DNA of 64,000 bases from a bacterium (GTDB lineage Bacteria > Eisenbacteria > RBG-16-71-46 > CAIMUX01), in assembly GCA_030431975.1 (NCBI GenBank), contig JAUIHP010000020.1, forward strand, positions 1 through 64,000. Reading direction: 5' to 3'. A program made the translations under genes and the position numbers. Numbering within the stretch: position 1 is the stretch's first letter; each line of letters begins with the position of its first letter. The notes below the pieces were generated by a model, which was not told the origin of the DNA, made no database searches, and saw only the letters and a list, made by a program, of their open reading frames with translations. Positions 7,654-16,542 of the stretch are shown piece after piece.

Positions 7654-9471
7654 TTAGACCGGCACTGCTTCCGTGTTCGGGTAGAGCCCCAGGGCCTCCG
7701 CCCACTCTGTGAGCTTGCGCACGCGACTGGTTGCATCCTCGGGAATCTCGAAAGGACGCCGGCCGCGGCAGTCGAGGACGATCCCGCCGATTCCGCCGGT
7801 CAGGGTCACGTTGACGCCCTTGCCCGGTCCGGATCCGAGATCGAGTTTGCCCTGCGGAACGAGACTGGCCTGGGCCGTCTCCCCCACCGCGAGCGGAATG
7901 AGCTTCATCGATCCGTGCGTCATGTGCACGGTCTCGGTGCCGGACGGCAGTTGGATCGTCCCGGTCAGAGCGACCGATCCTTCCTTGGCCTTGCCGACCG
8001 GCGCCACCGCCGTCCCGAGACGAATGAGGCAGTCCTTTACAAAGACGTCGGTCGCCGCGCGCTCGTCGACCTGAGCCAGCACACCCAGCTGCGGCATCAT
8101 GAAGATCGAGTCCACGGCCAGTTGGGTGATGCCTTCGGGAAGGAACGCGTCCAGCAGCATGGCAACGGTTTGGATGCGCCGCGGAGCATGCGAAAGGACA
8201 CCGCCTGAACCGACGAGAAGATCGAGCTTCATCAGATCGATGAGCGTCTCTCCGGAAGAACTCTGGTCGAAGGTGTCCGAGATGGTCCGTTCCTGCTGCA
8301 CACCCTTGAGTCCGACGGCCAGTGCTTTGTGCTGCTCGAAGGCCAGACGCAGCGCTTCGCGCGAAATCGCCTGCTCGATGACCAGTTCTTCCAGAGTCTG
8401 CGGAATCGTCGTCGGTCGGATCATCTTGTTCTTGATCCGGTTCCGAAGCTCCATCTTGTCGATGTCGATCGGAACCCAACGCAGGACACTTGGAAGTCCG
8501 GCCTCGGCCAGCACGTTGGACACCGAGTAGGACATGCCGAGGTTGGCGCTGACGGTTCGATTGAAGACGTCCTGAAAGACGGAGAAGACGTCGGTGGTGG
8601 CGCCGCCGATATCGACGCCGACGACCTGGATATTCTCCTGCTTTGCAATCGTCTGGATGATGTTTCCGACGGCCGCGGGCGTCGGCATGATCGGCGCCGA
8701 GGTCCAGCTCATGAGTTTCTTGTAACCCGGCGCCTGGGCCATGACGTGTTCCATGAAGAGATCATGGATCTTGTGCCGCGCCGGCATCAGGTTCTCGCGC
8801 TCCATGGTCGGCCGGATGTTTTCGGAAACGACCAACGAAGACTTCTCCTCGAGCCGTTCCTTGATCTCGGGAATGGCGTCCTTGTTTCCCGCGTAAATGA
8901 CGGGCAGGTCGTACGAACTTCCCAGGCGGGGCTTGGGATCGGCCGCCGCGATGATCTCGGCCAGCTCGACCACATGGGTCTTCGTGCCGCCGTCGATGCC
9001 GCCGGAGAGGAGGATCATGTCCGGCCGCAGGTCGCGGATGCGCCGAATCTTTTCATGCGGAAGCCGCTTGTCATTGCTGGCCACGATGTCCATGACGATG
9101 GCGCCGGCGCCCAGCGCGGCACGCTCCGCGCTCTCCCCGGTCATCGATTTGACGACCCCCGTCACCATCATCTGAAGACCGCCACCGGCGCTCGAAGTCG
9201 AGAGATAGGCGTCGACACCGGTGTCACCTTCCTGCGGGACGATGATCTTGTCGCCGTCGAGGAGCTTGCGACCCGCCAGTTCCTCGACCTCCATGATGGC
9301 GTTGAGCACACCTTTGGTCACATCTTCGAACGGAGCCTCCACCGTCGTCGGAGCTTCGCCGCGAACGACGAGACGGTAGGTGTCACCCTGCTTCTCGATG
9401 AGGATGGCTTTCGTCGTGGTCGAGCCGCAGTCCGTGGCCAGGATCGACTGCAGTTCCTTCTTCTCCGCCAT
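7654..9471 (-). CDS. MutL-like (glutamate mutase L family) ASKHA ATPase
   Basis: 605 residues with the actin/HSP70/sugar-kinase ATPase signature: phosphate-1 loop DCGSTTTKAIL at 14-24, SGGIDGG near 156-162, phosphate-2 loop GVDIGGATTDVF at 285-296 and VGSGGVLSHAP further on. Full-length similarity is to GlmL/MutL, the protein next to B12-dependent glutamate mutase in clostridia, thought to act as a reactivase or chaperone. No glutamate mutase (glmS/glmE) gene is present in this window; instead it is the first gene of a membrane-protein operon. ATG with AAAGGAAG upstream. A chaperone-like ATPase serving the membrane partners is the simplest guess. Confidence 0.9.
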   Translation of the reverse strand: MAEKKELQSILATDCGSTTTKAILIEKQGDTYRLVVRGEAPTTVEAPFEDVTKGVLNAIMEVEELAGRKLLDGDKIIVPQEGDTGVDAYLSTSSAGGGLQMMVTGVVKSMTGESAERAALGAGAIVMDIVASNDKRLPHEKIRRIRDLRPDMILLSGGIDGGTKTHVVELAEIIAAADPKPRLGSSYDLPVIYAGNKDAIPEIKERLEEKSSLVVSENIRPTMERENLMPARHKIHDLFMEHVMAQAPGYKKLMSWTSAPIMPTPAAVGNIIQTIAKQENIQVVGVDIGGATTDVFSVFQDVFNRTVSANLGMSYSVSNVLAEAGLPSVLRWVPIDIDKMELRNRIKNKMIRPTTIPQTLEELVIEQAISREALRLAFEQHKALAVGLKGVQQERTISDTFDQSSSGETLIDLMKLDLLVGSGGVLSHAPRRIQTVAMLLDAFLPEGITQLAVDSIFMMPQLGVLAQVDERAATDVFVKDCLIRLGTAVAPVGKAKEGSVALTGTIQLPSGTETVHMTHGSMKLIPLAVGETAQASLVPQGKLDLGSGPGKGVNVTLTGGIGGIVLDCRGRRPFEIPEDATSRVRKLTEWAEALGLYPNTEAVPV

Positions 9472-9512
9472 GAAGCTTCCTTTCGTCCACGCGACGACCG
9501 GTCACGTGACCT

Positions 9513-9893
9513 CTACGGGCCTAACCACCGCCTCCAGCGAGGCCGAGGATCCGGCTCCTTTTCCGCTTTGGCCCGCGCCCGGGCCGCACGCTGTTCCGCG
9601 GTCCATTCCGCGTCCCGGCGTTCGATTTCCACGATCAGTTTCTCGAGATTGTTGCGATCTTCCATCAGCACCGCAAAGCGCTGGTAGTCCGGGAAGGGCA
9701 GGAAGGCCTTGACGTAGGGCTCGAAGAAGATGAGCGCCTGGCTGCCGACAAAGCTGAGCGGCTTGGTCGACTCGAGGAAGAAAACGGCTGGAACGGTCAT
9801 GCTCATGCGAACGACACGGTCCGCCACCGCAGCCAGGATCTTGGCATCCGCCTCTTCCGTACTTTGAAAAAGTCCGGCATCCGACCCGCTCAC
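9513..9893 (-). CDS. Small conserved hypothetical protein
   Basis: 126 residues from a GTG at 9893 that overlaps the stop of the upstream gene (GTGA). The body is EEADAKILAAVADRVVRM, then a hydrophobic stretch (TVPAVFFLESTKPLSFVGSQALIFFEPYV), FPDYQRFAVLMEDRNNLEKLIVEIE, and a charged Arg/Glu/Trp-rich tail. I recall proteins with the STKPLSFVGSQALIFFEP pattern as short hypotheticals in several candidate phyla; no function is known. An upstream extension in the same frame is a shadow of the neighbouring gene and was trimmed. Confidence 0.75.
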   Translation of the reverse strand: MSGSDAGLFQSTEEADAKILAAVADRVVRMSMTVPAVFFLESTKPLSFVGSQALIFFEPYVKAFLPFPDYQRFAVLMEDRNNLEKLIVEIERRDAEWTAEQRAARARAKAEKEPDPRPRWRRWLGP

Positions 9894-10393
9894 GTTCCCA
9901 CCTTGATCCACTCGACCTCCGGGGCGCACCCCGTTCGAACCTGGTCCCGAATCTCCGACGCCTCCCCGCCTTCGAAGTGAAGACGAAACGACCGGAAGCC
10001 TTCCCAGCGGCTTCCGCCGACGAACGGACTCAGGGTCAGACCGTCCGCGTCCTCGTAGACCCTTCGGATCCACGGCCAGGGACGGTCCCCTCGAAAGAAC
10101 AGACGGCGGGCGGCGATTCCTGCCTCCGTGACCCTGTACTTCGTTGGAAGGTAGAAGCTCTCGAGGGAAAAGAGGAGAAGAAGCCCCGCCAGAACGCCCC
10201 ATGGCCATCCTTCCAGGGTCCACCCAATGCCGTACGAGAGTATAAGTACGACGCCCAGCACTGCCAAGCCTCGGCCCGGGCGCTTTCGAAAGGGATGGGC
10301 CGTCCAGACGTAGGAAGGAGTGGTCGCGGTCGACGCGTCGATCTGCGGACCTTCCGGCTCGCCCTGGGGCGGAGTCTGCGGTACCTCGGGCAG
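9890..10393 (-). CDS. Small membrane protein with PH-like domain, apparent CTG start
   Basis: The body has one hydrophobic hairpin (VLGVVLILSYGIGWTLEGW, then WGVLAGLLLLFSLESFY) followed by a PH-like beta domain (PTKYRVTEAGIAARRLFFRG). The first canonical start is a TTG at 10267 that would begin inside the first helix. The frame is open further upstream and encodes a plausible cytoplasmic N-terminus (TPSYVWTAHPFRKRPGRG), yet between the gcvH stop (10399-10397) and that TTG there is no ATG, GTG or TTG. A CTG at 10393-10391 sits 6 nt after GGGGAG and only 3 nt after the gcvH stop; I chose it as the start. Function unknown. Confidence 0.6.
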   Translation of the reverse strand: MPEVPQTPPQGEPEGPQIDASTATTPSYVWTAHPFRKRPGRGLAVLGVVLILSYGIGWTLEGWPWGVLAGLLLLFSLESFYLPTKYRVTEAGIAARRLFFRGDRPWPWIRRVYEDADGLTLSPFVGGSRWEGFRSFRLHFEGGEASEIRDQVRTGCAPEVEWIKVGT

Positions 10394-10396
10394 ACC

Positions 10397-10798
10397 CTAC
10401 TCCCCTTCCTCCAACCCGGCCACGAACTCCTGGTACTGCTCCGGCTCCATGAGTTCCTCGACTTCAGACGGATCGGAGACCTGAATCCGAACCATCCATC
10501 CGTCTTCATAGGGAGAGCCGTTGATGACGGCCGGATCCGCGTCGAGCGTCTCGTTGACTTCGACGACCTCGCCGGCAACCGGCGCGTAGAGATCACTGAC
10601 CGCCTTCACCGCCTCGACGGAACCGAAAGATTCTTCCTGTTCGAGGACGTCCCCTTCCGACGGGAGTTCGACAAAGACGATGTCTCCCAGGGAGGACTGA
10701 GCGAAGTGGGTGATCCCGATCGTCGCAACGTCGCCTTCCAGACGCACCCACTCGTGCTCCTTCGTGTATCTCAGATCTTCGGGGAACTGGGCAGACAT
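10397..10798 (-). CDS. gcvH: Glycine cleavage system H protein
   Basis: 133 residues, the usual length. It carries the methylamine between the P, T and L proteins of glycine cleavage on a lipoyl group. YTKEHEWVR near the N-terminus and the lipoylation loop SFGSVEAVKAVSD, with Lys in the expected place, are clear. ATG at 10798 with GGAGG 8 nt upstream; a longer in-frame extension is out-of-family and was trimmed. It follows gcvT on the same strand by 38 nt. gcvP and a lipoate enzyme are not in the window. Confidence 0.95.
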   Translation of the reverse strand: MSAQFPEDLRYTKEHEWVRLEGDVATIGITHFAQSSLGDIVFVELPSEGDVLEQEESFGSVEAVKAVSDLYAPVAGEVVEVNETLDADPAVINGSPYEDGWMVRIQVSDPSEVEELMEPEQYQEFVAGLEEGE

Positions 10799-10836
10799 CC
10801 TCTCAACCTCCTGCGTGCGGACCGAGCACGTCCCTG

Positions 10837-11955
10837 TTACCGGTGCGAACCATCTTTGTAGAACGGACGCTCCACCACGGTCGCCGTTTGCGTCTTCCCG
10901 CGCACGTCGACCGAAACTTCTGACCCGACCTCGGCGACATCGCCGCGGACCAGCCCCAAACCGATACCCACCTGGAGGGAAGGAGAGAAGCAACCACTGG
11001 TCACTTCCCCGACTGTTTCGTCACCGACCAGGATCGGATACCCGGTCCGCGCGATGCGTCGTCCTTCCATCTGAAATCCGATGAGCTTGCGTTTCGAACC
11101 CTCGGACTTTTCCTGCTTCAGGATGTCCTGGGCAATGAAGGGTTCCTTCCGCTTCAGCTTCACCGTCCAACCCAGACCCGCTTCGAGCGGGGAGATCTCC
11201 GGCGAGAGTTCGTTGCCGTAGAGACAGTAGGCCATCTCCAACCGCAGCGTGTCGCGACAACCCAGTCCGGCCGGGGAGATGCCTTCGGCCTGGCCGGCGT
11301 CGAGAATCGCATTCCACAACCGCACTGCATCCGCCGCGGGAAAGTAGAGCTCGAAACCGTCTTCACCGGTGTATCCGTTGCGGGAAATGAGAGTCGAGAC
11401 TCCAAAAACCTGAGTCTCGGCGAAGTGGTAGTAACCGACGCCTTCGAGATCCGAGTCGGTACCCGAGGCGATCATCGTTTGGGCCTTGGGCCCCTGGAGC
11501 GCGACCTGCGCCCACTCGTCGGATCGGTCGACGAAACGAACGTCCTCGCCGTCCCAGGCCTGGGCCTGGCGTTCGATCCATTCCCAGATGCGGGCGCGGT
11601 TGGAGGCATTGACGACGAACAGGACCGATTCGTCGCGGCGGTACACGGTCACGTCGTCGAGGACACCACCGGACTCGTTGCAGATCGGTGTGTAGAGAAG
11701 CCGGCCCGGATCGAGCTTGACCACGTTGTTGGTGATCAGATGATTGGAGAACTCGAGGCGTCCCGGACCGGAGATCTCGAAACGACCCATGTGGGAAACG
11801 TCGAAAAGGCCCGCCCGTTCGCGCACGGCTTCGTGCTCGGCCAGGATGCCCTCACCGTACTGAAGGGGCATCTCCCAACCGCCGAACTCGACGAGCTTTC
11901 CCTTCCTCGCCACGTGCTCCGCGTGGAGCGGAGTCTTCCTTAGTGTCGTGCCCAC
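10837..11955 (-). CDS. gcvT: Aminomethyltransferase (glycine cleavage T protein)
   Basis: 372 residues, full length. It transfers the methylene unit from aminomethylated GcvH to tetrahydrofolate, releasing ammonia. Family marks: TPLHAEHVARKGKLVEFGGWEMP at the start (shown here only in part by recognisable words), GLFDVSHMG, and RNGYTGEDGFEL. The start is GTG at 11955 with GGAGGAGG 5 nt upstream. It lies directly before gcvH and 63 nt after uvrA, so expression from the uvrA transcript is possible. Confidence 0.95.
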   Translation of the reverse strand: MGTTLRKTPLHAEHVARKGKLVEFGGWEMPLQYGEGILAEHEAVRERAGLFDVSHMGRFEISGPGRLEFSNHLITNNVVKLDPGRLLYTPICNESGGVLDDVTVYRRDESVLFVVNASNRARIWEWIERQAQAWDGEDVRFVDRSDEWAQVALQGPKAQTMIASGTDSDLEGVGYYHFAETQVFGVSTLISRNGYTGEDGFELYFPAADAVRLWNAILDAGQAEGISPAGLGCRDTLRLEMAYCLYGNELSPEISPLEAGLGWTVKLKRKEPFIAQDILKQEKSEGSKRKLIGFQMEGRRIARTGYPILVGDETVGEVTSGCFSPSLQVGIGLGLVRGDVAEVGSEVSVDVRGKTQTATVVERPFYKDGSHR

Positions 11956-12018
11956 CGTTTCCTCCTCCAGCCGCTGGAGGACGAACAGTAAACACCACCC
12001 GGGGTGAAGTCAACGCGC

Positions 12019-15000
12019 TCAGCGGGAGGCGGTTCGGCCCCCGCCACCGGCCTTCCGGGTGCCCGTTTTCCGGCTCGCGGCCTTCCGGCTACCCGTGTTC
12101 CGGCCGGCGGTTCTTCCACCCGCGGCTCCCCGGCCATCCGATTTTTCACCGGCGGCTTTCCGGCTCGCGGCCTTCCGGCTACTCGTCTTCTTGCCGGCTG
12201 TTTTCGAACTACTGGTCTTCCGGCTCGCCTTCTTTCGCCCGCCCGTCCCGGCGGGGGCGGCAGAACTCCCACTTGCCGGTTTCACGACGGTGGCCAGGGC
12301 CTGACCCGTGTACGACCCGGCCACGGCGGCCACTTCCTCGGGCGTGCCGAAGGCGACGATCTCTCCGCCGCCCGATCCGCCTTCCGGACCCAGGTCGATG
12401 ATGTGGTCGGCGGTCTTGATGACATCGAGCTGGTGTTCGATGACGAGGACGCTGTTGCCCGCGTCGACCAGCCTTCCCAAGACCTGCAGGAGAACCCGGA
12501 CGTCTTCGAAGTGCAGTCCGGTCGTCGGCTCGTCCAGGATGTAGAGAGTTCTTCCCGTGGCCACGCGCGACAGCTCCGTGGAGAGCTTGACCCGTTGGGC
12601 CTCGCCGCCGGACAGGGTCGTCGCCGGCTGACCGAGCTTGAGGTAGCCGAGCCCGACGTCGACCAGTGTTCCCAGTTTGCGCCGTAGCGACGGGATGTGC
12701 TGCAGGAACTCGAACCCTTCTTCGATCGTCATCTCCAGGACATCGGCAATGTTCTTACCCTTGAACATGACCTCGAGCGTTTCCTGATTGTAGCGACGTC
12801 CCTGACACACCTCGCACCGAACGTAGACGTCCGGCAGGAAGTGCATCTCGATCTTGACCACGCCGTCACCGCTGCACGACTCGCAGCGCCCGCCCTTGAC
12901 GTTGAAGCTGAAACGTCCCGGCTTGTAGCCGCGCACCTTCGCTTCCGGTAGCCGGGCAAAGAGGTCCCGGACGTCGGTGAACGAACCGGTATAGGTGGCC
13001 GGGTTGGAACGCGGAGTTCGACCGATCGGAGACTGGTCGATCTCGATCACTTTGTCGATCCCATCGAGGCCCTCGATGCGATCGTGCTTTCCGGCGGCCG
13101 TTCCCGCACGGTGGAAGTGCCGCGCCAAAGCGCGGTAGAGAATGTCGTGAACGAGGGTGCTCTTCCCACTTCCGGAAACCCCGGTTACACACGTGAACTT
13201 CCCGAGCGGGATGTCGACATCGACGTTGCGAAGATTGTGTTCGGAGGCTCCGACCAGCCGCACCGCATCGCCGGTCCCTTCGCGCCGGGTTTCCGGGACC
13301 TCGATCTCGCGCCGGCCGGACAGGTACCCGCCCGTCAGCGACTGTTCGTCCTTCATGACCTCGGCCGGCGTCCCATGCGCGACGACCGTTCCGCCGTGGA
13401 CACCGGCGCCCGGTCCCAGATCGACCAGATAGTCGGCGGCTTTCATCGTGTCCTCGTCGTGTTCCACCACGACCACGGTGTTGCCGAGATCGCGCAGCTG
13501 CAACAGCGTCTGCAGTAGCTTCTGGTTGTCCCGGTGGTGAAGTCCGATCGAAGGCTCGTCCAGGATGTAGAGAACGCCGACCAGTTGCGATCCGACCTGC
13601 GTCGCCAGGCGGATGCGCTGCGCCTCCCCGCCGGAAAGGGTCGCGGCCGCTCGGTCCAAGGTCAGATAGCCCAGACCGACACTGGCCAGGAACCCGAGGC
13701 GATCCTTGACCTCTTTGATGATGGGACCGGCGATCTGCAGTTCGTTCTCGCCGTGAACGAAGCCGTCGACGTTGGCCAGAGCGTCGCCGACGGACTGCCG
13801 CGTCCAGGTGTCGATGTTCCACTCGCCGACCCGAACGGCAAGACTCTGCGGCCGAAGACGGGCGGCCCCGCACGAAGTGCAGGCCTTGGGCGACATGAAC
13901 TTTTCGATCCAGTCCCGCATGTCATCGGAATGGGTTTCGCGATAGCGCCGAAGCAGATTGGGGATGACTCCTTCATACGTCGTGCGCCAAACGACCTCGC
14001 CCTTTTTCGCCTGATGCCGAACCTCGACCTCCTTGCCCCCGGTGCCGTGGAGAAGCAGCTTCCGCACCTTCTTCTTCAGTTTCTTGAAGGGCTCATCGAG
14101 CGAGAAGCCGTGCTCTTCGGCAAGAGCGGTCAGCACAGAGCCGTGCCATCCCGCTTCGGCGTCTTTCCAAACTCCGATGGCTCCGTCGTTCAAGGACAGG
14201 TTCGGGTCGACGACGAGCAGATCCTCATCGATTTCCTTGAGCACCCCGAGCCCCTGACAATCCGGACAGGCTCCATAAGGACTGTTGAAGGAAAAGTTGC
14301 GCGGATGAAGTGGATCGAAGCTGATCCCACACTTCAGGCAGGCATTGCTCTCACTGAAGAGTTCTTCCCGGTCTTCGCCGAGAATCCGGACGATGCTGCT
14401 GCCGACTCGTAACGCCGTTTCCAGGGAGTCGACCAGGCGCTGGCGACGTCGCACATCGACCTGGATTCGGTCCACGACGACTTCGAGCGTGTGTTTCTTC
14501 TTCTTGTCGAGTTCGGGAAGCTCTTCGTCGAGGCTGTAGATCTCGCCGTCCAGACGTACCCGAAGGAAGCCCTGCCGACGCAGTTGGTCGATCTCTTTCC
14601 GGTACTCCCCTTTGCGCCCCTCGACGAGCGGCGCCAGGATCTGAACCTTTTCATCTTCGTACGCGGAAAGCACGCGGGCCACGATCTCATCGATGGACTG
14701 GCCGGAGATTCTTTGATCGCACTGCGGACAGTGCTGAACCCCAACTCGCGCAAAGAGGACGCGGAGGTAGTCGTAGATCTCAGTCGTCGTGGCCACGGTC
14801 GACCGCGGGTTTCGTCCCCCGGTTCGTTGTTCGATGGAGATGGCCGGCGAAAGCCCTTCGATGTGATCGACGTCCGGCTTTTCCATCTGCCCGAGGAACT
14901 GCCGGGCATAGGCGGAAAGAGACTCGACGTAGCGGCGCTGACCTTCCGCGTAAAGCGTGTCGAAGGCCAGCGACGACTTGCCGGAACCGGACACTCCGGT

Positions 15001-15087
15001 AAAGACGACCAGGGAGTTGCGGGGGATCTCCAGGGAGACATTCTTCAGATTGTGTTCCCGGGCACCCCGGATCCGGATCGCATCCAC
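12019..15087 (-). CDS. uvrA: Excinuclease ABC subunit A with long basic C-terminal tail
   Basis: 1022 residues from a GTG at 15087 ([16 protein letters not shown], with GAAGGAAAAA upstream). UvrA is the damage-sensing ABC ATPase of nucleotide excision repair. Both ATPase modules are intact: Walker [16 protein letters not shown] and [15 protein letters not shown], signature [14 protein letters not shown] and [15 protein letters not shown], plus zinc modules CLKCG...CPDC and CESC...CEVC. Most UvrA proteins end soon after the last ATPase element at about 940 residues; here 87 extra residues rich in Lys, Arg, Ala, Ser, Thr and Gly follow (coded by about 12022-12282), resembling histone H1 or AlgP tails. 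Confidence 0.95.
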   Translation of the reverse strand: MDAIRIRGAREHNLKNVSLEIPRNSLVVFTGVSGSGKSSLAFDTLYAEGQRRYVESLSAYARQFLGQMEKPDVDHIEGLSPAISIEQRTGGRNPRSTVATTTEIYDYLRVLFARVGVQHCPQCDQRISGQSIDEIVARVLSAYEDEKVQILAPLVEGRKGEYRKEIDQLRRQGFLRVRLDGEIYSLDEELPELDKKKKHTLEVVVDRIQVDVRRRQRLVDSLETALRVGSSIVRILGEDREELFSESNACLKCGISFDPLHPRNFSFNSPYGACPDCQGLGVLKEIDEDLLVVDPNLSLNDGAIGVWKDAEAGWHGSVLTALAEEHGFSLDEPFKKLKKKVRKLLLHGTGGKEVEVRHQAKKGEVVWRTTYEGVIPNLLRRYRETHSDDMRDWIEKFMSPKACTSCGAARLRPQSLAVRVGEWNIDTWTRQSVGDALANVDGFVHGENELQIAGPIIKEVKDRLGFLASVGLGYLTLDRAAATLSGGEAQRIRLATQVGSQLVGVLYILDEPSIGLHHRDNQKLLQTLLQLRDLGNTVVVVEHDEDTMKAADYLVDLGPGAGVHGGTVVAHGTPAEVMKDEQSLTGGYLSGRREIEVPETRREGTGDAVRLVGASEHNLRNVDVDIPLGKFTCVTGVSGSGKSTLVHDILYRALARHFHRAGTAAGKHDRIEGLDGIDKVIEIDQSPIGRTPRSNPATYTGSFTDVRDLFARLPEAKVRGYKPGRFSFNVKGGRCESCSGDGVVKIEMHFLPDVYVRCEVCQGRRYNQETLEVMFKGKNIADVLEMTIEEGFEFLQHIPSLRRKLGTLVDVGLGYLKLGQPATTLSGGEAQRVKLSTELSRVATGRTLYILDEPTTGLHFEDVRVLLQVLGRLVDAGNSVLVIEHQLDVIKTADHIIDLGPEGGSGGGEIVAFGTPEEVAAVAGSYTGQALATVVKPASGSSAAPAGTGGRKKASRKTSSSKTAGKKTSSRKAASRKAAGEKSDGRGAAGGRTAGRNTGSRKAASRKTGTRKAGGGGRTASR

Positions 15088-15255
15088 GTTGCTCTTTTTC
15101 CTTCTTACGAGTGATTCAGACCTGCACAGATCGAGCGAGGTCGGGAGATTAGCACAGCCCAAAGCTACCGAACGAATGTTTTAATATAGCGACCGAGACT
15201 GTCATCAGCCATCGACTCCGTCAGGCTGGCTCAGCTTGTCGCGCGGGATCCGCGA

Positions 15256-16488
15256 TCACTCGTGACGAAGAGCTTCGATGGGGTCGAGGCGACTCGCTCG
15301 ATATGCCGGCAACAACCCGAAGGTGACACCGATCCCCATCGACAGAACGACCGCTCCCAGGATGCCGCCCTGGGTGACCGCCATCGGGATGCCGCCGGCC
15401 ACACTGACGATTCCCGCAATGAGAAACCCCAGGACCATTCCGGTTACGCCGCCGATCAAAGCCAGCGCGATCGACTCGAGCAGAAACTGAAAGAGGACGT
15501 CCTTCTTCCGGGCCCCGATAGCGATTCGGGTGCCGATCTCCCGGGTCCGTTCCTTGACCGTGACCAGCATCATGTTCATGACGCCGATGCCGCCGACGAG
15601 CAGACCGATCGACGAAACGATGATGGTGATGAGGAAGAAGGCCCCGGTGATCTGGTTGTAAAGCTCCAGCAGATCGTCCTGGCTGAGCACGCTGAAGTTG
15701 TTCTCGTCGGCCGGAGCGAGCCCGCGGATCCGACGCATCAGTCCGGTGATCTCATCGATCGCTTCATCTGCATACTCGGCGCTGTGGGGAACGGCCACGA
15801 TTTGATCCACCTCGTGCCGCATTCCGAAGATCCCCGAGGCCACGGTCAACGGAACGACGACGATGTCGTCCATGCTCTGCCCGAGGAAGTTGCCCTTCTC
15901 CTCGAGAACACCGATGACGCGACAGGGATGTCCTTCCACTTCGATCCACCGCCCGAGGGGCCGACCTTCGGGAAAGAGCACCGCCGAAGGTTTGGATCCG
16001 AGAACGCAGACATCTGCCCGATGTCGCACGTCGTACTCGGTCAAGGCGCGGCCTTCTTCGAGATTCCAACCGTGCACGTCGACATGGGTCTCCGTCGCGC
16101 CGAAGACGGCGAGGATGGAGGTCCGCTTGCCGCCGTACTCGGCGAACCCAGGCTGTTTGATTTCCGGAGAGACTCCCCGCACGGACGGACAATTGGCGAG
16201 GATGGTCGCGGCATCCTCGCGGCGCATGTCTGGTCGCTTCTCCTGTTCTTCCCGGTCGGAACTGAGTCCCGCTTCGTACTTGCTGACGTAGAGAACGCCC
16301 GTCCCGAGTGAGTCGATCTGCGAACGAATCGACCGCCCCAGTCCGCTGATGATGGAGACCATGGAAATGATGCTGGCCACTCCGATGACGATTCCCAGAA
16401 TCGTCAACGACGACCGAAGCTTGTTGCCGAGCAACGAGCCAGCCGCGAGCCGGACCGACTCCCAGAAGAGCATCAGTTGGCGGTTCAC
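15256..16488 (-). CDS. MacB-type ABC exporter permease (second of a pair)
   Basis: 410 residues. N-terminal helix (NKLRSSLTILGIVIGVASIISM), a large periplasmic domain (about 45-285), and three C-terminal FtsX-type helices (290-315, 335-360, 375-400) with the ERTREIGTRIAIGARKKDVL motif typical of MacB/FtsX permeases. There is no ATPase domain; the ATPase is a separate gene at 17770-18453. It probably pairs with the paralogous permease encoded just upstream (16543-17763), 54 nt away, to give a heterodimeric MacB-like transporter. Confidence 0.9.
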   Translation of the reverse strand: MNRQLMLFWESVRLAAGSLLGNKLRSSLTILGIVIGVASIISMVSIISGLGRSIRSQIDSLGTGVLYVSKYEAGLSSDREEQEKRPDMRREDAATILANCPSVRGVSPEIKQPGFAEYGGKRTSILAVFGATETHVDVHGWNLEEGRALTEYDVRHRADVCVLGSKPSAVLFPEGRPLGRWIEVEGHPCRVIGVLEEKGNFLGQSMDDIVVVPLTVASGIFGMRHEVDQIVAVPHSAEYADEAIDEITGLMRRIRGLAPADENNFSVLSQDDLLELYNQITGAFFLITIIVSSIGLLVGGIGVMNMMLVTVKERTREIGTRIAIGARKKDVLFQFLLESIALALIGGVTGMVLGFLIAGIVSVAGGIPMAVTQGGILGAVVLSMGIGVTFGLLPAYRASRLDPIEALRHE

Positions 16489-16542
16489 CGCGAGGACCTC
16501 CGCCGGGTTCCAAATGCTGCAGGCGCGCCCTTCACCGAATCT

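Noticed and set aside
7654-9471. Glutamate mutase pathway
   Set aside because: Only the MutL-like protein is present; no B12-binding or catalytic mutase subunit is in the window.
8329-9687. Plus-strand open frame of 452 codons
   Set aside because: Antisense to the MutL-like gene, which is complete with all ATPase motifs.
15088-15255. LexA box upstream of uvrA
   Set aside because: I looked for CTGT-N8-ACAG or GAAC-type palindromes in front of the GTG and found none convincing.
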